Assembly (NCBI RefSeq): GCF_000179595.2
Contig: NZ_JH556653.1
Span: 225,311 to 289,310, forward strand
Reading direction: 5' to 3'
Source of the DNA: Acetivibrio cellulolyticus CD2
GTDB lineage: Bacteria; Bacillota; Clostridia; Acetivibrionales; Acetivibrionaceae
DNA length: 64,000 nucleotides
In this document: positions 24,698-33,588 of the stretch, in pieces
How positions within the stretch are numbered: position 1 is the first letter of the stretch
Layout of the letters: each line of letters begins with the position of its first letter
Made by a program: the position numbers and the translations under genes
Notes under the pieces: model-generated
Told to the model about the DNA's origin: nothing
What the model saw: only the letters and a program-made list of their open reading frames with translations
The model's database searches: none

Positions 24698-26229
24698 TCC
24701 GATTCCTCCTGGGTAAAACTAGTTAATGGTATATTTAATATAACCTCTGTCCCGTTCCCCGGCTCACTATATATCTCCATAATTTTGTCATCATTGTAGA
24801 AAATCTTTAACCGGCTGAGTATATTATTCATTCCTATCCCGTTTGTATGCCCTCTATTTGTACTTAAACTCACTTCCCTGCCGCTTGACTTCCCGTTCAA
24901 TATCTCACTGATCTTTTCTTCTGACATTCCCTTTCCATTATCTTTTATTGAAATTTGGGCATATTGCCCGTTCCTTATCGCCTTTATCCATATCCTTCCC
25001 ACATATTCAACATCACCAATGCCATGAATAAAGGCATTTTCAACAATAGGCTGAAGTATCATACACGGAATTTTTACATTAAGAATACTCTCATCACTAT
25101 AGAGCGAAAACTCTACCGTGTCAGAAAAGCGTACTTTTATCAAGTGTACATAGTTTTCAATGTTCTTTAGCTCCTCGCTAATTGTAACAGGTCTATCCAG
25201 ATTTCTGATATTATATCTAAAAAGTTCAGCTGCATTTTCAATAAACATGCAGGCTCGATCCGCACCTTCAAGCATTGCTAGCTGTGCGCCTGTATTAAGT
25301 GTATTGTACAAGAAATGAGGGTTAATCTGCGCTTGCAGTGCATGGAGTTCTGCCTCCCTGAGATTGCTCTTCATCAGAAGATTTTCCATTTCCCGCTCAT
25401 TAAGCCTGCTCTCAAGTTCAGCCTTTTCCTTTATCTGAGTAATATATTGCCTTATACTTTCTGTCATACGATTAAATGCTTCCGCCATTACACCTATTTC
25501 ATCTTTAGACCCCACCATTACTTCCGGAACATCAAAATTACCGTGCGTAATTTCATCAGCAGCCCTTGAAAGTTCTGAAATAGGCTTCGTTATACTGTAG
25601 GTATACCATAAAATCATCATTATGTTTAAGAATATAACAAAAGCAATCAAGCCAATATTAAGCGTCTGAACTATATTTGAACTGTTCTTGACTGACAAAT
25701 AGCTGTCAGTATTCTGCAGCAGTAAATTATTATTAAGCTTTTGAATATACTCGTTAATATAATTATAGATTTTCTTACTTTCACTATAGTGTAAAAGGTA
25801 TTCCTCAACTGCTCTGCCCCTTCTTGCAGTCACTGCTGCATCTGTTTCTTCAAAATAAGTTGAAATCATATATTTGATATCCTTGAGCATCAGTATATTT
25901 TGTACATTTGAATAGTGGGTATTGATTGATTCTACATCTTTCTTAAGTTCATTTGAATATTGGTAATAGTTGCCGAGGCTTTTGGAATACTTCGTAGCAA
26001 GATAATCCTCATACGAAAGATTCAAATTCTTCAAACACTTACTTAGGTTATTCAATTTTACGTTCATCTCAAATGTTGTGCTCATCTTTCTCATAAGCAT
26101 GTTTATTCCGTAATAGGGATATATATTTATAACGCCCATAATAACTATAGTAGCCATAAAGTATGTTATGAGCCTCTTTTTTAATTTATTCCTGCTCCAT
26201 AGTTTCCTAAGACCTCTCCAAAGCCGCAT
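24682..26229 (-). CDS. YesM/LytS-type sensor histidine kinase
   Basis: 515 residues: membrane helix near 20-40, an extracellular helical domain of about 145 residues, second helix near 190-210, HAMP (about 212-265) and His_kinase domain. The phospho-acceptor is H305 in ALQAQINPHFLYNTLN. The C-terminal ATPase has KDNGKGM and GIGMNNILSRL. The extracellular region has no obvious ligand pocket, which suits detection through the binding protein encoded just before it. Translationally coupled at both ends: one base from the upstream gene and a 16-base overlap with the downstream one. Confidence 0.88.
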   Translation of the reverse strand: MRLWRGLRKLWSRNKLKKRLITYFMATIVIMGVINIYPYYGINMLMRKMSTTFEMNVKLNNLSKCLKNLNLSYEDYLATKYSKSLGNYYQYSNELKKDVESINTHYSNVQNILMLKDIKYMISTYFEETDAAVTARRGRAVEEYLLHYSESKKIYNYINEYIQKLNNNLLLQNTDSYLSVKNSSNIVQTLNIGLIAFVIFLNIMMILWYTYSITKPISELSRAADEITHGNFDVPEVMVGSKDEIGVMAEAFNRMTESIRQYITQIKEKAELESRLNEREMENLLMKSNLREAELHALQAQINPHFLYNTLNTGAQLAMLEGADRACMFIENAAELFRYNIRNLDRPVTISEELKNIENYVHLIKVRFSDTVEFSLYSDESILNVKIPCMILQPIVENAFIHGIGDVEYVGRIWIKAIRNGQYAQISIKDNGKGMSEEKISEILNGKSSGREVSLSTNRGHTNGIGMNNILSRLKIFYNDDKIMEIYSEPGNGTEVILNIPLTSFTQEESECLGS

Positions 26230-26230
26230 T

Positions 26231-27238
26231 TTATTCTTCTCCAGACTTTATATATTCTGAAATATTCTCTCCTGTAATTACCATAGTATTAACCTTGAAA
26301 TAAGCCGATGTCCTGCCAATTTTTTTAATTTGCACCATAGCTTTGATGGCATCATAGCCCATTTGCTCGTAATCTGCACTGACAGTCCCAAAAACTACCC
26401 TCTTATCAATATAACGCAACAATTGGGGAGAATACCCGCTACCTATAATATTGTAATCCATTTTATTCAAGTCAATTAATCTCTGTACAACCAGCGTAGT
26501 GTCCTTTGATGTTGTACATATAATGGAATCCAGTCCATTGGGATTTTGAATCAAATCCCTTATGGTATCTTCTATATTAAGGATGTCCGTGCTGTCATAC
26601 TCAATAGTTGTTATTTTTATATTTGGGTAATCCTTCACAGAATCCTTGATACCCAAAATCATCAGATTCTTCTGCACAGTCTCATCAATCTGGCCTTTAC
26701 TGATAAGAACCGCTGCATTTGACTGATCTCCCGCTGCCGCAAGCAACATTCTTCCCAGCTGCACTCCTGAATCATAGGCATTTACTCCTACAAAAGCAGC
26801 CCTCTTACTGTTTTCTGCATCCGTACCTATAGTTACTACAGGCATACATTTTTCTACAGCACAATCTATAAGTTCTCCTGCTTCTTTTTCATCCCAAACA
26901 TGAGTAATAATCCCATCTAGTCTGGAGGCAATTGCAATATTCATATATTTTTGTTCATCACTTCCATTCACGACGTTTGGTCCATTGAACTCAACCGCTA
27001 CGTTAAATTCCTCCGATGCTTTCTCAACTCCATTTTTTACCGAAAGCCAAAGAGAATCTTCTAAATTTTCACAAATCATAGAAAAGTGATATTCCGGTTC
27101 ATTTCCAGGTACTATTATCTCTTCAATTTGGCCGGCATCAGAGAGAGCAGTATTTATGCCATAATATATATAAGACGTAACAAAGACTATAGTTAGAATT
27201 ATAATTGATAAAAGAAAAATGTAATATTTCTTCTTCAT
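26231..27238 (-). CDS. Membrane-anchored sugar-binding protein of the sensor system
   Basis: The ATG at 27238 has GGAGG five bases before it and gives MKKKYYIFLLS, an uncleaved N-terminal membrane anchor (about residues 5-27) rather than a lipobox. The rest is a LacI/ribose-binding-like fold with FSMICENLEDSLWLSVKNGV, GIITHVWDEKEAGELIDCAV and STDILNIEDTIRDLIQNP. First gene of a four-gene operon with kinase, regulator and a second binding protein. Anchored binding proteins paired with YesM/LytS kinases are known sugar co-sensors in clostridia (XylFII-LytS-YesN type), and this set matches that layout. Confidence 0.82.
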   Translation of the reverse strand: MKKKYYIFLLSIIILTIVFVTSYIYYGINTALSDAGQIEEIIVPGNEPEYHFSMICENLEDSLWLSVKNGVEKASEEFNVAVEFNGPNVVNGSDEQKYMNIAIASRLDGIITHVWDEKEAGELIDCAVEKCMPVVTIGTDAENSKRAAFVGVNAYDSGVQLGRMLLAAAGDQSNAAVLISKGQIDETVQKNLMILGIKDSVKDYPNIKITTIEYDSTDILNIEDTIRDLIQNPNGLDSIICTTSKDTTLVVQRLIDLNKMDYNIIGSGYSPQLLRYIDKRVVFGTVSADYEQMGYDAIKAMVQIKKIGRTSAYFKVNTMVITGENISEYIKSGEE

Positions 27239-27359
27239 AGCCACCTCCATTACTGCATAGCTACAATTATACAAATAATTTTAACAAAATATGAGCATAT
27301 AGATATAAATGTGAATTTTGCTAATTATATTACAGATTTTCAAAGCAGCATATCGTTAA

Positions 27360-28316
27360 TTATGGATTAGGGAAAGTAACTGAACATTTCTCACCCTTCA
27401 AGTCTGTATAGTACAAAACTAGACTATTATCTACTACTTGCAAATACCCATCATGTTCCGCATCTTCCTGGCCAGTTAATTTGTATCCTAAATATGCCTT
27501 ATCATTTTTTAAACCGACAACCCTCCCGCTTAACACAACTTCACCTGAACCAGATGATTTAACTACTACATCAATATTTACAATATCCTTACTTACTTTA
27601 ATAAAGTAATTTTGAGGTTTTTCAGATTTTACATAAGCAGGATCATTTTCTACGTTGACTGCTTCTTTGCCAGCTGGTTTTACGAATTTTTCCAAGGCAG
27701 TCTCTATTGCTTGTGGAGTGTAGCCTTCGCCCTTAGGAGAAAGGGTTATTTTCTTAGTTTTGCTATCCCAAATAACATTTAAATTCATTTGTTCTGCTAC
27801 AAATCTTATAGGAAGCATTGTCCTGCTGTTTTTAATTACTGGAGCCTGTTCTATAGTCATGTTCGAAAGTTCTGAATATTCACCATATACATAGTTATTA
27901 CAAACAGTTGCAATATTGCTGCCAAGTGATAATTTTGCATACTTGTATGTATTCAATGATCTATAATTTTCTACCGTTTCTCCTGTATCTTCATCTTTAT
28001 AGGAATAATCATACGAATCCATTTTTACTTTATTCAATATCTCTATGGATTTATTTTGTCCGTTCCATATAACTATGTATCCCAGCGATTCGGATATAAA
28101 TCTTAAAGGCACGAGAGTTCTATTACTTGAAGGATCAACATATGGAGGAACATCTAAAGTCGTACTTTTGCCATTAATTGTAGCAGTCGTACTATTTACC
28201 TGAAGCACAACTGTTGTCCCTGCCCCTTCAGCAAACGTAACCGTTGTCATACCAAAAAGAAGCACAGCAACTAGTACACCTGTCACCAACACACTAAAAA
28301 CCCTTTTAATTTTCAT
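27360..28316 (-). CDS. Secreted protein with two copper-amine-oxidase-N-like (stalk) domains
   Basis: Signal peptide (about 1-29), then two copies of the small domain named after the N-terminus of copper amine oxidase. They are seen as PPYVDPSSNRTLVPLRFISE/GYIVIWNGQNKSIEI (about 55-105) and APVIKNSRTMLPIRFVAEQ/NVIWDSKTKKITL (about 158-198). These domains are non-catalytic stalk or wall-associated modules common in clostridia; no oxidase domain is present. The C-terminal 120 residues are not recognised. GAGGAGG precedes the ATG and a good promoter lies at 28414-28442. Confidence 0.8.
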   Translation of the reverse strand: MKIKRVFSVLVTGVLVAVLLFGMTTVTFAEGAGTTVVLQVNSTTATINGKSTTLDVPPYVDPSSNRTLVPLRFISESLGYIVIWNGQNKSIEILNKVKMDSYDYSYKDEDTGETVENYRSLNTYKYAKLSLGSNIATVCNNYVYGEYSELSNMTIEQAPVIKNSRTMLPIRFVAEQMNLNVIWDSKTKKITLSPKGEGYTPQAIETALEKFVKPAGKEAVNVENDPAYVKSEKPQNYFIKVSKDIVNIDVVVKSSGSGEVVLSGRVVGLKNDKAYLGYKLTGQEDAEHDGYLQVVDNSLVLYYTDLKGEKCSVTFPNP

Positions 28317-28413
28317 TAAAATACCTCCTCAAATAACATAAAAATTATTTATAATTTTTTAAAAATAATCAATAATTATATTCGCCTCGTAATACCGTGA
28401 TATGCGCAATATA

Positions 28414-28442
28414 ATTATAACACAAACTCAAGATTTTTCCAA
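28414..28442 (-). promoter_or_regulatory. Promoter of the stalk-domain gene
   Basis: On the minus strand TTGGAA (28442-28437), 17 bases, TATAAT (28419-28414), about 100 bases before the ATG at 28316. Confidence 0.55.
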
Positions 28443-28475
28443 AACATTATACATTTAAAATTCCTTTTGAATTTA

Positions 28476-29552
28476 TTAGACTGCAAGATTTATATGCTGA
28501 ATAGTTCCCGATGTCCCATTTTCTCTTAAGAATATACCGGTCTTCTGGATTTCCCCATTTAGGTTATTTGAAGTGTCCTTTAAGCTAAACTGTGTATTTA
28601 TATTTCCAATATATAATGCACCTATGCCCTTGTCCGCAAGAGAAAACAGCATATCCTTTCCCAAGTCATCTTTTACCCATATTTTTAGCTTACTGAAAAC
28701 GGCATCATTTTCATCAATCCACCCATTGCTATCAGAATCATACTTTTCAAGTTCTGAAAAACCATCCCCGGACTGAGGACCAAAAAGCTCTTTTCCATCA
28801 TTTATTATTCCGTCGTTGTTTAAATCCAATGCCAAAAAGCCGCTTTCCTTTGAAACAAAAGAAATCTGCTCTGTTACTCCATCAAAATTAAGATCAAAGC
28901 CTATTTTATTGTTGGATAGTTTTAAGGTATTATTGTTCAGATTTATTACCAGAGGGTCGATGACTTTAGCATCTCCGGCTCTTATCGATTTGCTCTCATA
29001 AGAAGTATACTCTCTTTTCATATCCAGATCTATTTTAAATTCTATGTTTCGTCCATCTGATGTTTTTACCATTCCCTTTGCAGAAAATGTCATTGTCTCT
29101 TTTTCGTAGTACTGCTTACGATAATCATATTCCAATCCCCAGCCGCTTCTGTTTTGTACGTTTTCATTTTTTGCTGGCAGATTACTAATATCAATATTTT
29201 TCCTATTAGCTAATTCCTTTATTTTCCCTGCTACTTGAAGTTTTACTTTTCTACCAGAAAAAACTTCTATGAATTTTTCTATTAGCATAATTTTACGCCT
29301 ATCTTCGCTGCTGAGTTCACCGTCTATTTCATCCTCTTCTTTCGCAGCCTCAGACCTTTGCAGTTCACCTCTTCCTTCTTTAGAAATTTCCAGAATATCG
29401 CTGATATTTTTCTTTACCGCTGGGTTCTGAAGCTTTTGAGCTTCAAAGTCCGGTCTGCTGCCAACCCAGAATTTCAAAGTCTCCTCCTCAATATGACTCT
29501 CCATATATGTCGACTTAGATGCCATAGTAACAGAGGATTCTCCTATTCTCAT
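28476..29552 (-). CDS. Protein with calcium-loop/VCBS-like region, function unknown
   Basis: 358 residues without a signal peptide. Residues 1-130 are charged and helical. From about 215 there are loops rich in D, N and G (FDLNFDGVTEQI, LDLNNDGIINDGKELFG, YDSDSNGWIDENDAVF), typical of calcium-binding EF-hand-like or VCBS-type repeats that often come with LFGPQSGDGF. AAGGAGG ten bases before the ATG supports the start. Similar proteins occur in motile or biofilm-forming bacteria, but no enzyme motif is seen. Possibly exported by a non-classical route. Confidence 0.55.
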   Translation of the reverse strand: MRIGESSVTMASKSTYMESHIEEETLKFWVGSRPDFEAQKLQNPAVKKNISDILEISKEGRGELQRSEAAKEEDEIDGELSSEDRRKIMLIEKFIEVFSGRKVKLQVAGKIKELANRKNIDISNLPAKNENVQNRSGWGLEYDYRKQYYEKETMTFSAKGMVKTSDGRNIEFKIDLDMKREYTSYESKSIRAGDAKVIDPLVINLNNNTLKLSNNKIGFDLNFDGVTEQISFVSKESGFLALDLNNDGIINDGKELFGPQSGDGFSELEKYDSDSNGWIDENDAVFSKLKIWVKDDLGKDMLFSLADKGIGALYIGNINTQFSLKDTSNNLNGEIQKTGIFLRENGTSGTIQHINLAV

Positions 29553-29873
29553 AAAAATGCCGCCTCCTTGCTTTTATGAGACCAAACTCATTTATATTCA
29601 TCCTTGAAGAACTCTAAGTTCCTTTTTTCATTTGTATAAAAACATCTATTATAATTATCGGTATATTATTAAAAAGTTATTATAAAGTTTCTGAGACTAG
29701 AATCCATTCAGCTCAAAAAATATACCATTCACCTTATATTTCTTACATCTTAAGAAACTCAAAAGACAAATTTCAATTATTTTTGTAACATATAAGTGTA
29801 AGGAACAGCCGAGGTTATATTCTCAGCATTCCTAAGTTTAATTGATTAAAAAAATTTAAAGGAGATGAACTCT

Positions 29874-30203
29874 ATGTCAAACGTTTTATTAGCAACAGTA
29901 GTATCCGAACCTCAACCTCAATCAGGCCAATCCCATCGTTCAAGCGGTAATTTTTCGACTGATTCCATGCCTGATGGCACAAAATACTTTCTATTTAAAG
30001 TAATTAATCATCCTAATCCAGATCCAATAAGGTTCGATGTCATGCAGGACAAAAGTGCTGCCAAAGATCCTACCTGGTATAAAGATGTTTATAACAACAA
30101 GCAAGAAGATACACACATTGATAAATGCAGAAACTTGTACATAGCTAACCCAGAAAACGCTGATAGCAAGCAATTTACAGTTGAAGTCTATGCAGTAATT
30201 TGA
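29874..30203 (+). CDS. Small hypothetical protein
   Basis: The ATG at 29874 is eight bases after GGAGA; the ATG at 29865 overlaps the ribosome binding site and is unlikely. The 109-residue product has no signal peptide or membrane helix, is acidic to neutral and has a Gln/Ser-rich N-terminus (EPQPQSGQSHRSSGN). I recognise no family. It stands alone with its own strong terminator at 30214-30252. The 270 bases upstream (29590-29860) show no other gene. Confidence 0.6.
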   Translation: MSNVLLATVVSEPQPQSGQSHRSSGNFSTDSMPDGTKYFLFKVINHPNPDPIRFDVMQDKSAAKDPTWYKDVYNNKQEDTHIDKCRNLYIANPENADSKQFTVEVYAVI

Positions 30204-30213
30204 TAAGAACTAC

Positions 30214-30252
30214 AAAAGTCGGAACATATCAACGTAGTATGCTCCGACTTTT
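30214..30252. terminator. Bidirectional terminator
   Basis: A 15-bp stem with one mismatch, AAAAGTCGGAACATA (30214-30228) against TATGCTCCGACTTTT (30238-30252), between the convergent small gene and the HAD gene. Confidence 0.75.
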
Positions 30253-30271
30253 ATCTTGTATTTTCCTATTA

Positions 30272-31069
30272 CTATATAAACCCCTTTTCTTCCATATCAT
30301 CAATAACCTTCAATACTCCTTCTTCAATATTCGAAGGAGCTTCAAAACGAGCCTGTGCTTTTACTTCTGAAGGGGCATTCTTCATAGCATAGCTGTAATA
30401 TGCTGCCTCCATCATGGGCACATCGTTGAAATAATCTCCAAAAACCATTGTTTCCTTACAACTCACTCCAAGCTTATCCTGCAAATACTTTATTGAAATA
30501 CCTTTGTCGACATCCGGCCTGCCAAAGTCCATCCAATGCTTGCCGGAAACAATAACATTTACTTCCTGCTGCCATCTGCTGCTAAACATATCATATGAAT
30601 TCTCCTGAGACCCTATATAGTCATAAAGGGCAATTTTAAGTATGTCATCCTCTACATCCAGCAAATCATGCACCAATTCACAGTTAAAATAATATTTTCT
30701 AACCTCTGCTTCAAATTCAGTATTGGTTGTTTCAACATACGCAGTTTTTTTCCCACATAGAACTATATCCCGGTCTCCAGCGTTTCTTATGTCTTTAATT
30801 ATACCCTCTACTTTATGTCTTTCCAATGCCCGAAAAAAAAGTTCCTTTCCATGATGCATTACAAGTGCACCGTTCTCTGCTATAAAAATAAGCTTATCCT
30901 TTAATGAAGCAAAATCGTTTAACAATGTATGATACTGGCGTCCACTTGCTATAGCAAAATAAACGCCTTTATTCTCAAGCCTCAATACGAGTTCAGTAAA
31001 TCCACTTGGCAATTCGCCATCTCCATTTAATAATGTCCCATCAATATCCGTAGCTATTAGTTTAATCAT
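30272..31069 (-). CDS. HAD-superfamily phosphatase, Cof type (IIB)
   Basis: 265 residues. Motif I is DIDGTLL (D8 nucleophile, D10 general acid), motif II ASGRQY, motif III lysine in the KGISIKYL region, motif IV FGDYFNDVPMM. The cap between motifs II and III is the alpha/beta C2b type. Members dephosphorylate sugar phosphates, FMN or similar small substrates in the cytoplasm; the substrate here is not predictable. AAAGGTG precedes the ATG. Confidence 0.85.
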   Translation of the reverse strand: MIKLIATDIDGTLLNGDGELPSGFTELVLRLENKGVYFAIASGRQYHTLLNDFASLKDKLIFIAENGALVMHHGKELFFRALERHKVEGIIKDIRNAGDRDIVLCGKKTAYVETTNTEFEAEVRKYYFNCELVHDLLDVEDDILKIALYDYIGSQENSYDMFSSRWQQEVNVIVSGKHWMDFGRPDVDKGISIKYLQDKLGVSCKETMVFGDYFNDVPMMEAAYYSYAMKNAPSEVKAQARFEAPSNIEEGVLKVIDDMEEKGFI

Positions 31070-31172
31070 TCTTCAACACCTTTACCAAAGTTATATTTCC
31101 AGCATTCCTAAATTCTATAAATTATTTTACATTATATATTTTCCTTTGTAAAACCAATTAAAACTCATTACA

Positions 31173-31209
31173 AAAATTGCAGAAAAGTCAAATACTTTTC
31201 TGCAATTTT
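31173..31209. terminator. Bidirectional terminator
   Basis: Perfect 16-bp stem AAAATTGCAGAAAAGT (31173-31188) / ACTTTTCTGCAATTTT (31194-31209) with a five-base loop. Ends the RNase Z-like operon on the minus strand. Confidence 0.75.
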
Positions 31210-31228
31210 TGTATAAAATTCACTTTAT

Positions 31229-32140
31229 TTAATCCGAATACTTTAACGTTTTTGAAATTAGATCCTTTCCTGCCAAAGTATTTTTAAATACCATTCTCGT
31301 ATTTTCAATAAATTCTTCAGGGTCTGTCAGTGATGGACTGTAATGGGTTAACCACAACTCCTTAACCTCACCTTTACTTGCCAGCGTAGCTGCTTCTATA
31401 AAAGTCATGTGCTTTTTCTGTACGGCCTTGCTCGATTCTTCCTCTCCACCATACATGCCTTCACACACAAACAAATCTGCATTCTTAACAAAATCCTCCA
31501 AAGCCTCAGTTGGTCTAGTATCAGTGCAGTAACAAACTTTTATACCTTTTCTCTCTTTCCCCATAACCATATCAGGGCTTATAGTCCTTCCTTCAAAGGT
31601 TATGCTATCACCTTTCTGCAGGCTACCCCAGAAAGTTACGGGAATATTTAAATTCCTGGCACGTTCAACTTCGAATTTACCCTGCCTTTTAAGCTCAATA
31701 CAATACGAAAGACATGGAATTGAATGATCAACCGGCATGCTTTTAATAGAAAGCCCGCTAATTAATATTTCAGAGCATTGGTCTTCTTTTAATTCAATTA
31801 GCCTAAGCTCATAAGGCAACTGAGGTGAAACAACCGTTAACCCTTCAACTACATTTTTAAGACCTGGAGGTCCCACCAAAGTTAACGGTTCTTCTCTTCC
31901 GGAATTGCCTAATGTAAGAAGCAATCCTGGAAGCCCTGCCGTGTGGTCAGCATGATAATGTGTAAATAAAATAGCATCTATTGATTTAAAACCCCATTCA
32001 GCCTTTCTTAACGGTATTTGAGTACCTTCACCACAATCTATCAAAACCATTCTTCCATTATATCTCACCAAAAAAGCCGTAAGCCACCTTTCAGGCAGAG
32101 GAATCATCCCCCCAGTTCCCAATAAACAAACATCAAGCAT
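31229..32140 (-). CDS. rnz: Metallo-beta-lactamase-fold RNase Z-like enzyme
   Basis: The ATG at 32140 is preferred: AAGGGAG lies about ten bases before it and MLDVCLLGTGGMIP is the conserved N-terminus. The longer frame would overlap the upstream gene. From there the protein is 303 residues. The zinc signature is THYHADHTAG, with further ligands in PVDHSIPCLSY, CYCTDTRP and WLTHYSPS. This pattern is that of tRNase Z, which trims the 3' trailer of tRNA precursors. The flexible-arm insert is not obvious, so a related phosphodiesterase is the alternative. Confidence 0.75.
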   Translation of the reverse strand: MLDVCLLGTGGMIPLPERWLTAFLVRYNGRMVLIDCGEGTQIPLRKAEWGFKSIDAILFTHYHADHTAGLPGLLLTLGNSGREEPLTLVGPPGLKNVVEGLTVVSPQLPYELRLIELKEDQCSEILISGLSIKSMPVDHSIPCLSYCIELKRQGKFEVERARNLNIPVTFWGSLQKGDSITFEGRTISPDMVMGKERKGIKVCYCTDTRPTEALEDFVKNADLFVCEGMYGGEEESSKAVQKKHMTFIEAATLASKGEVKELWLTHYSPSLTDPEEFIENTRMVFKNTLAGKDLISKTLKYSD

Positions 32141-32165
32141 AACAATTATATCTCCCTTGTCAATT

Positions 32166-32423
32166 CTATATAGCTTTTCTTTTCTCACCAGCATCACTTA
32201 TTGAGCATATAAAATACTTCTTGTCATTTATGATCATTCTATGATTTCTCTTGTTTATTTCAGAGACATTCAACGTCTTATTCTTTCTATCAGAAACATC
32301 ATATACTTCAACCTTTGCGCCATATTCAACAACCTTGTTAAAAAACATATCTGGCTTTTCGCTCTTAAAGCAGCGCTTTCCAATCAATACATTTCTTACA
32401 GGAGTAACTCTTAAAACAAACAC
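32166..32423 (-). CDS. Small hypothetical protein between YkuK and RNase Z genes
   Basis: 85 residues starting with GTG, with AAAGGGTG seven bases upstream. Basic, no membrane helix; probably an all-beta fold with a KNKTLNVSEINKRNHRMII strand region. No family recognised. It is cotranscribed: 14 bases after the YkuK-family gene and 25 bases before the RNase Z-like start. Confidence 0.5.
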   Translation of the reverse strand: MFVLRVTPVRNVLIGKRCFKSEKPDMFFNKVVEYGAKVEVYDVSDRKNKTLNVSEINKRNHRMIINDKKYFICSISDAGEKRKAI

Positions 32424-32437
32424 TAAATATCACCCTT

Positions 32438-32953
32438 TCAACCTACCTTAAATTTTTTGCTATACCTGTTTGCATAGCTGCTTGCAACGAAAGAATCAGG
32501 TTTAATCTTTGCATCAATACCTATTCCTTCAAAATACCCGACCATTTCCCTTATAAGCTTTCTTGTCTCTCCTTTTGTACCTACATCAATATGTGCCTCT
32601 AGCTTACAGTCAAAGTTTTTATACTTTGAAGTAAAATCAAATAATGCCTCCATCAACTGTTCATTAAGCATATATACCATTTCATATGTCATCAAGGTTT
32701 CCTTCGAAATCTTTTCTTTAAGGTTTTTGTACCGTTTATTCTCAACCATTTTACTAACACAGCACCAGGCTCCCTGGCCGACTCTGTGTACGTGAATTCC
32801 TGTTGCAAAACATGTGTATCTTCCCTTTACCTGTGAATCTGTTCCAACCGCTATCCTGTACTGACAGTCAGGATTTGCCTTGATAAAGTACCTTATGCTT
32901 GCAACTACATCTGCAAAACTCATATTCTTTTGCATTGAATTAAAAAATCTCAT
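32438..32953 (-). CDS. YkuK-family (DUF458) RNase H-like protein
   Basis: 171 residues of the DUF458/YkuK family, predicted to have an RNase H-like fold. Recognisable segments are YRIAVGTDSQVKG, CFATGIHVHRVGQGAWCC, KLEAHIDVGTKGETRKLI and KPDSFVASSYANRYSK. Acidic residues in the VGTDSQ and HIDVG motifs are the likely metal ligands. Biochemical role is not established for the family; a nuclease or RNA-binding role is inferred. Weak GGTGAG precedes the ATG. First gene of a three-gene operon ending at 31229. Confidence 0.75.
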   Translation of the reverse strand: MRFFNSMQKNMSFADVVASIRYFIKANPDCQYRIAVGTDSQVKGRYTCFATGIHVHRVGQGAWCCVSKMVENKRYKNLKEKISKETLMTYEMVYMLNEQLMEALFDFTSKYKNFDCKLEAHIDVGTKGETRKLIREMVGYFEGIGIDAKIKPDSFVASSYANRYSKKFKVG

Positions 32954-33060
32954 TTTTTCTCACCAACTTTAATAATTATTATATGTAACACTTTTCATAA
33001 TTTTCAAAAATTAATCCTTTAGAGCATTTAGCCCATTTCACTCCAAGAGGCTAAATAAAA

Positions 33061-33093
33061 AGTGGTTAAATCCATTTATTGGACTTAACCACT
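33061..33093 (-). terminator. Terminator behind the 48-residue small gene
   Basis: A stem of AGTGGTTAA (33061-33069) and TTAACCACT (33085-33093), extended inward by TCC/GGA, with T-rich DNA on both sides. It is the first hairpin downstream of the small gene at 33127-33273. Confidence 0.65.
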
Positions 33094-33126
33094 CTATTTT
33101 TGTAAATGCTTTTTTGTAAAAACCCA

Positions 33127-33273
33127 TCAAGAAATATCCGGGTGTAGCTTTGCATCGCATTTATATAACAGAGGATTAAGCCAATGTATGCCGCCAAAAT
33201 CCATACTTTGCCTCTCTGATAATTTCACTGTAATATTTATTTGTCTAAGCTCGTAATATCCAAAACGATACAT
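33127..33273 (-). CDS. 48-residue small protein, function unknown
   Basis: A short gene with all signals in place: TTGACA promoter at 33359-33388, a near-perfect AAGGAGG six bases before the ATG, 48 sense codons, a TGA stop, and a terminator 34 bases later. The product begins MYRFGYYELRQINITVKL and ends in CDAKLHPDIS. It is polar with several aromatic residues, one cysteine and no membrane helix or export signal. No family is recognised. The complete transcription unit is the evidence that it is real. Confidence 0.6.
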   Translation of the reverse strand: MYRFGYYELRQINITVKLSERQSMDFGGIHWLNPLLYKCDAKLHPDIS

Positions 33274-33358
33274 TGTAATCCTCCTTTCATATAATCATTT
33301 AATATCAGTTTCTCAAAATGCCCTTTACCAACAACATTTTCTCAGGCATAGTAATTAT

Positions 33359-33388
33359 ATGGTAACACATACGCACTTGTATTGTCAA
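33359..33388 (-). promoter_or_regulatory. Promoter of the small gene
   Basis: On the minus strand TTGACA (33388-33383), 18 bases, TACCAT (33364-33359), about 85 bases before the ATG at 33273. Confidence 0.45.
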
Positions 33389-33509
33389 CCAGAAATTAGA
33401 ATTGAAATATTTTCGTAATATTTTTATCCTCAAGGCTTACGCATAAATCCTGATGGTCGTTAAATCCACTCCATTTCAGGGAATTTGTTTCACAAACTCC
33501 TCAAATGAA

Positions 33510-33571
33510 AAGCCCTTCTTTTCTCTTCAAACCTTTTTCTTTTGAAACAGGTTACGAAAAAAGAAGGGCTT
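33510..33571 (-). terminator. Terminator of the chemoreceptor gene
   Basis: Long stem AAGCCCTTCTTTT (33510-33522) / AAAAGAAGGGCTT (33559-33571), with extra pairing in the loop (CAAACC...GGTTACG region). It lies just after the chemoreceptor stop at 33589. Confidence 0.7.
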
Positions 33572-33588
33572 ATAAAACTTTTTAACTA

